The notes under the pieces are model-generated. The model was not told where the DNA came from and searched no databases. It saw only the letters and a list, made by a program, of their open reading frames with translations. Below, piece after piece: positions 34,657 through 36,450 of a stretch of 36,450 nucleotides of DNA (its first letter is position 1; every line of letters begins with the position of its first letter). This DNA is from Hyphomonadaceae bacterium. GTDB taxonomy: Bacteria > Pseudomonadota > Alphaproteobacteria > Caulobacterales > Hyphomonadaceae. The stretch covers positions 1 to 36,450 of the forward strand of contig JAOATF010000176.1 in the NCBI GenBank assembly GCA_030158285.1, in the 5' to 3' direction. Position numbers and translations under genes: made by a program.

Positions 34657-34961
34657 TGCGGTTTGCTGTCCTCACTCTCGCAGCGTTTGCGCTTGCCGCG
34701 TGCAACGGCACGCCACAGGCCGACAAGGTTGCGGCCGCTGTGGAATCTGCCGGCGCCTGCGTGGCGCTGCCGGAAGGCGTGACCTGCGACTGCGTCGTCA
34801 CCACGGCGCAATCGCTGATCCCGTCGATGAAGGTCGAGCGCAGCAAGGATGAAACGGGTTCGCGCCTTGGACGCGGCACGGTCGGCCAGTCCGACCCGCG
34901 CGTGCCCATGGCGATTGAAGCGGCCACGCAGTCCTGCGCGGCCGGAAAGGCGGTTGGCTGA
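34656..34961 (+). CDS. small cysteine-containing lipoprotein embedded in the ATP synthase operon
   Basis: This encodes 101 aa. The start shares one base with the atpA stop (TAATG) and its TGA shares one base with the atpG ATG, so it is locked into the operon by coupled translation. LAAC at 13-16 is a lipobox (lipidated Cys16). The mature part has four more cysteines (C35, C44, C46, C94), a CDC pair and an otherwise polar sequence, suggesting a small disulfide-bonded periplasmic lipoprotein. I do not recognise a family. Codon use is as GC-biased as the neighbours. The canonical operon has no gene here. Confidence 0.75.
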
Positions 34962-35839
34962 TGCCTTCATTGAAGGAATTCCGTCTTCGTATCGCCAGCG
35001 TGAAATCCACGCAGAAGATCACGAAGGCCCTGCAGATGGTCGCCACGGCCAAGCTGAAGCGTGCGCAGGAAGCGGCCCAGTCGGCCCGCCCCTACGCCAC
35101 GCGCATGGCGTCCGTCATCGCCAACCTCGCCGCGGGCGCGGCGGCGGGCGGCGGACCGAAACTGATCGCCGGCACGGGCAATGACGACGTTCATCTCCTC
35201 GTGGTGATGACGTCGGAGCGCGGCCTCTGCGGCGGCTTCAACACCAACATCGTCAAGCTGGCGCGCGCCGAAATCCGCCGCCTGCAGCAGGCCGGCAAGA
35301 CGGTGAAGATCGTCACGGTCGGCAAGAAGGGCAATGACGCGCTGAAGCGCCTCTATGGCCAGCTGATCGTCGGCCACATCGACCGCAAGGCCGAGCGTTC
35401 GGTCACGGCCGAAGGCGCAGCCAGCATCGCCCGCCAGATCACGGATCGCTTCGATGCGGCCGAGTTCGACGTCGCGACGCTGATCTTTGCCCGCTTCAAG
35501 AACCTGCTCACGCAGATCCCGACCGCGCTGCAACTGATCCCGGCCAAGCCGCCGGCAGATGCGCCGACCGTCGACCTGCAGGGCGCACGCTACATCTACG
35601 AGCCGAGCGAAGAGGCCATCCTCGAAGCCCTGCTGCCGCGTTATCTCTCGACGCAGATCCTCTCGGCCCTGCTGGAAACCGAAGCCGGCTTCCAGGGTGC
35701 GCAGATGACGGCGATGGACAACGCGACGCGCAACGCGGGCGACATGATCAAGTCGCTGCAGCTGCGCTACAACCGCGCCCGCCAGGCTCAGATCACCAAA
35801 GAACTCATCGAGATCATCTCGGGCGCTGAAGCGCTCTAA
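34961..35839 (+). CDS. atpG: ATP synthase F1 subunit gamma
   Basis: This 292-aa subunit is the central rotor shaft. The N-terminal helix [20 protein letters not shown], followed by [19 protein letters not shown], and the [20 protein letters not shown] segment (GLCGGFN is highly conserved) are clear. The C-terminal helix ([20 protein letters not shown], then [20 protein letters not shown]) is diagnostic. It overlaps the small lipoprotein gene by one base. A 28-base gap precedes atpD. Confidence 0.98.
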   Translation: MPSLKEFRLRIASVKSTQKITKALQMVATAKLKRAQEAAQSARPYATRMASVIANLAAGAAAGGGPKLIAGTGNDDVHLLVVMTSERGLCGGFNTNIVKLARAEIRRLQQAGKTVKIVTVGKKGNDALKRLYGQLIVGHIDRKAERSVTAEGAASIARQITDRFDAAEFDVATLIFARFKNLLTQIPTALQLIPAKPPADAPTVDLQGARYIYEPSEEAILEALLPRYLSTQILSALLETEAGFQGAQMTAMDNATRNAGDMIKSLQLRYNRARQAQITKELIEIISGAEAL

Positions 35840-35858
35840 CGAATTACGACAGACCTAG

Positions 35859-36450
<592 letters not shown>

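Overview
The window is GC-rich chromosomal DNA from an alphaproteobacterium, most likely of the Caulobacterales/Hyphomonadaceae type. This rests on several points: an F1-only ATP synthase operon (atpH-A-G-D, with no F0 genes beside it), an alphaproteobacterial-type SOS box (GTTC-N7-GTTC), a CtrA-like site before mraZ, a class A RNase P RNA, a meso-DAP type MurE, and strong wobble-position GC bias. The genus is an inference.

Layout. 1-251: the C-terminal end of a Pnkp/PrpE-like metallophosphatase. 432-2743: a secreted PDC-sensor-like protein followed by a methyl-accepting chemotaxis protein. 2805-5225: an OprO/P-type porin, then a nitronate monooxygenase whose Shine-Dalgarno lies inside a perfect 13-bp inverted repeat. 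5312-6356 (minus): a periplasmic TPR protein and a small cytochrome c, each ended by a related hairpin. 6506-6904: rnpB. 6905-7217: a regulatory leader with a consensus DnaA box, a CtrA-like site and a long inverted repeat.

7218-23466 is the division and cell wall (dcw) cluster: mraZ, rsmH, ftsL, ftsI, murE, murF, mraY, murD, ftsW, murG, murC, murB. Most genes overlap by 1-8 bases, so they probably form one transcriptional unit. Three extra genes interrupt it: a 128-aa membrane protein, a secreted protein of unknown function, and an extensin-like (peptidase M15-like) protein. A 46-bp copy of the murC 5' end lies 1,306 bp upstream of murC and brackets the secreted-protein gene. The usual ddl-ftsQ-ftsA-ftsZ tail does not follow murB.

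23466-32210 is accessory: a COG3650-like lipoprotein, a PadR regulator with a HAAS-domain membrane protein and a palindromic operator, a membrane-anchored glycerophosphodiesterase, a 670-aa multidomain lipoprotein (thioredoxin-like, cytochrome c, PHM-like copper monooxygenase, EF-hands), a GSCFA/SGNH gene pair, an Old Yellow Enzyme with palindromes in its leader, and a GIY-YIG protein behind a probable LexA box. 32542-36450: atpH, atpA, an unexpected small lipoprotein gene fused into the operon by 1-base overlaps, atpG, and the start of atpD.

All functions come from reading motifs by eye. No database search was run.
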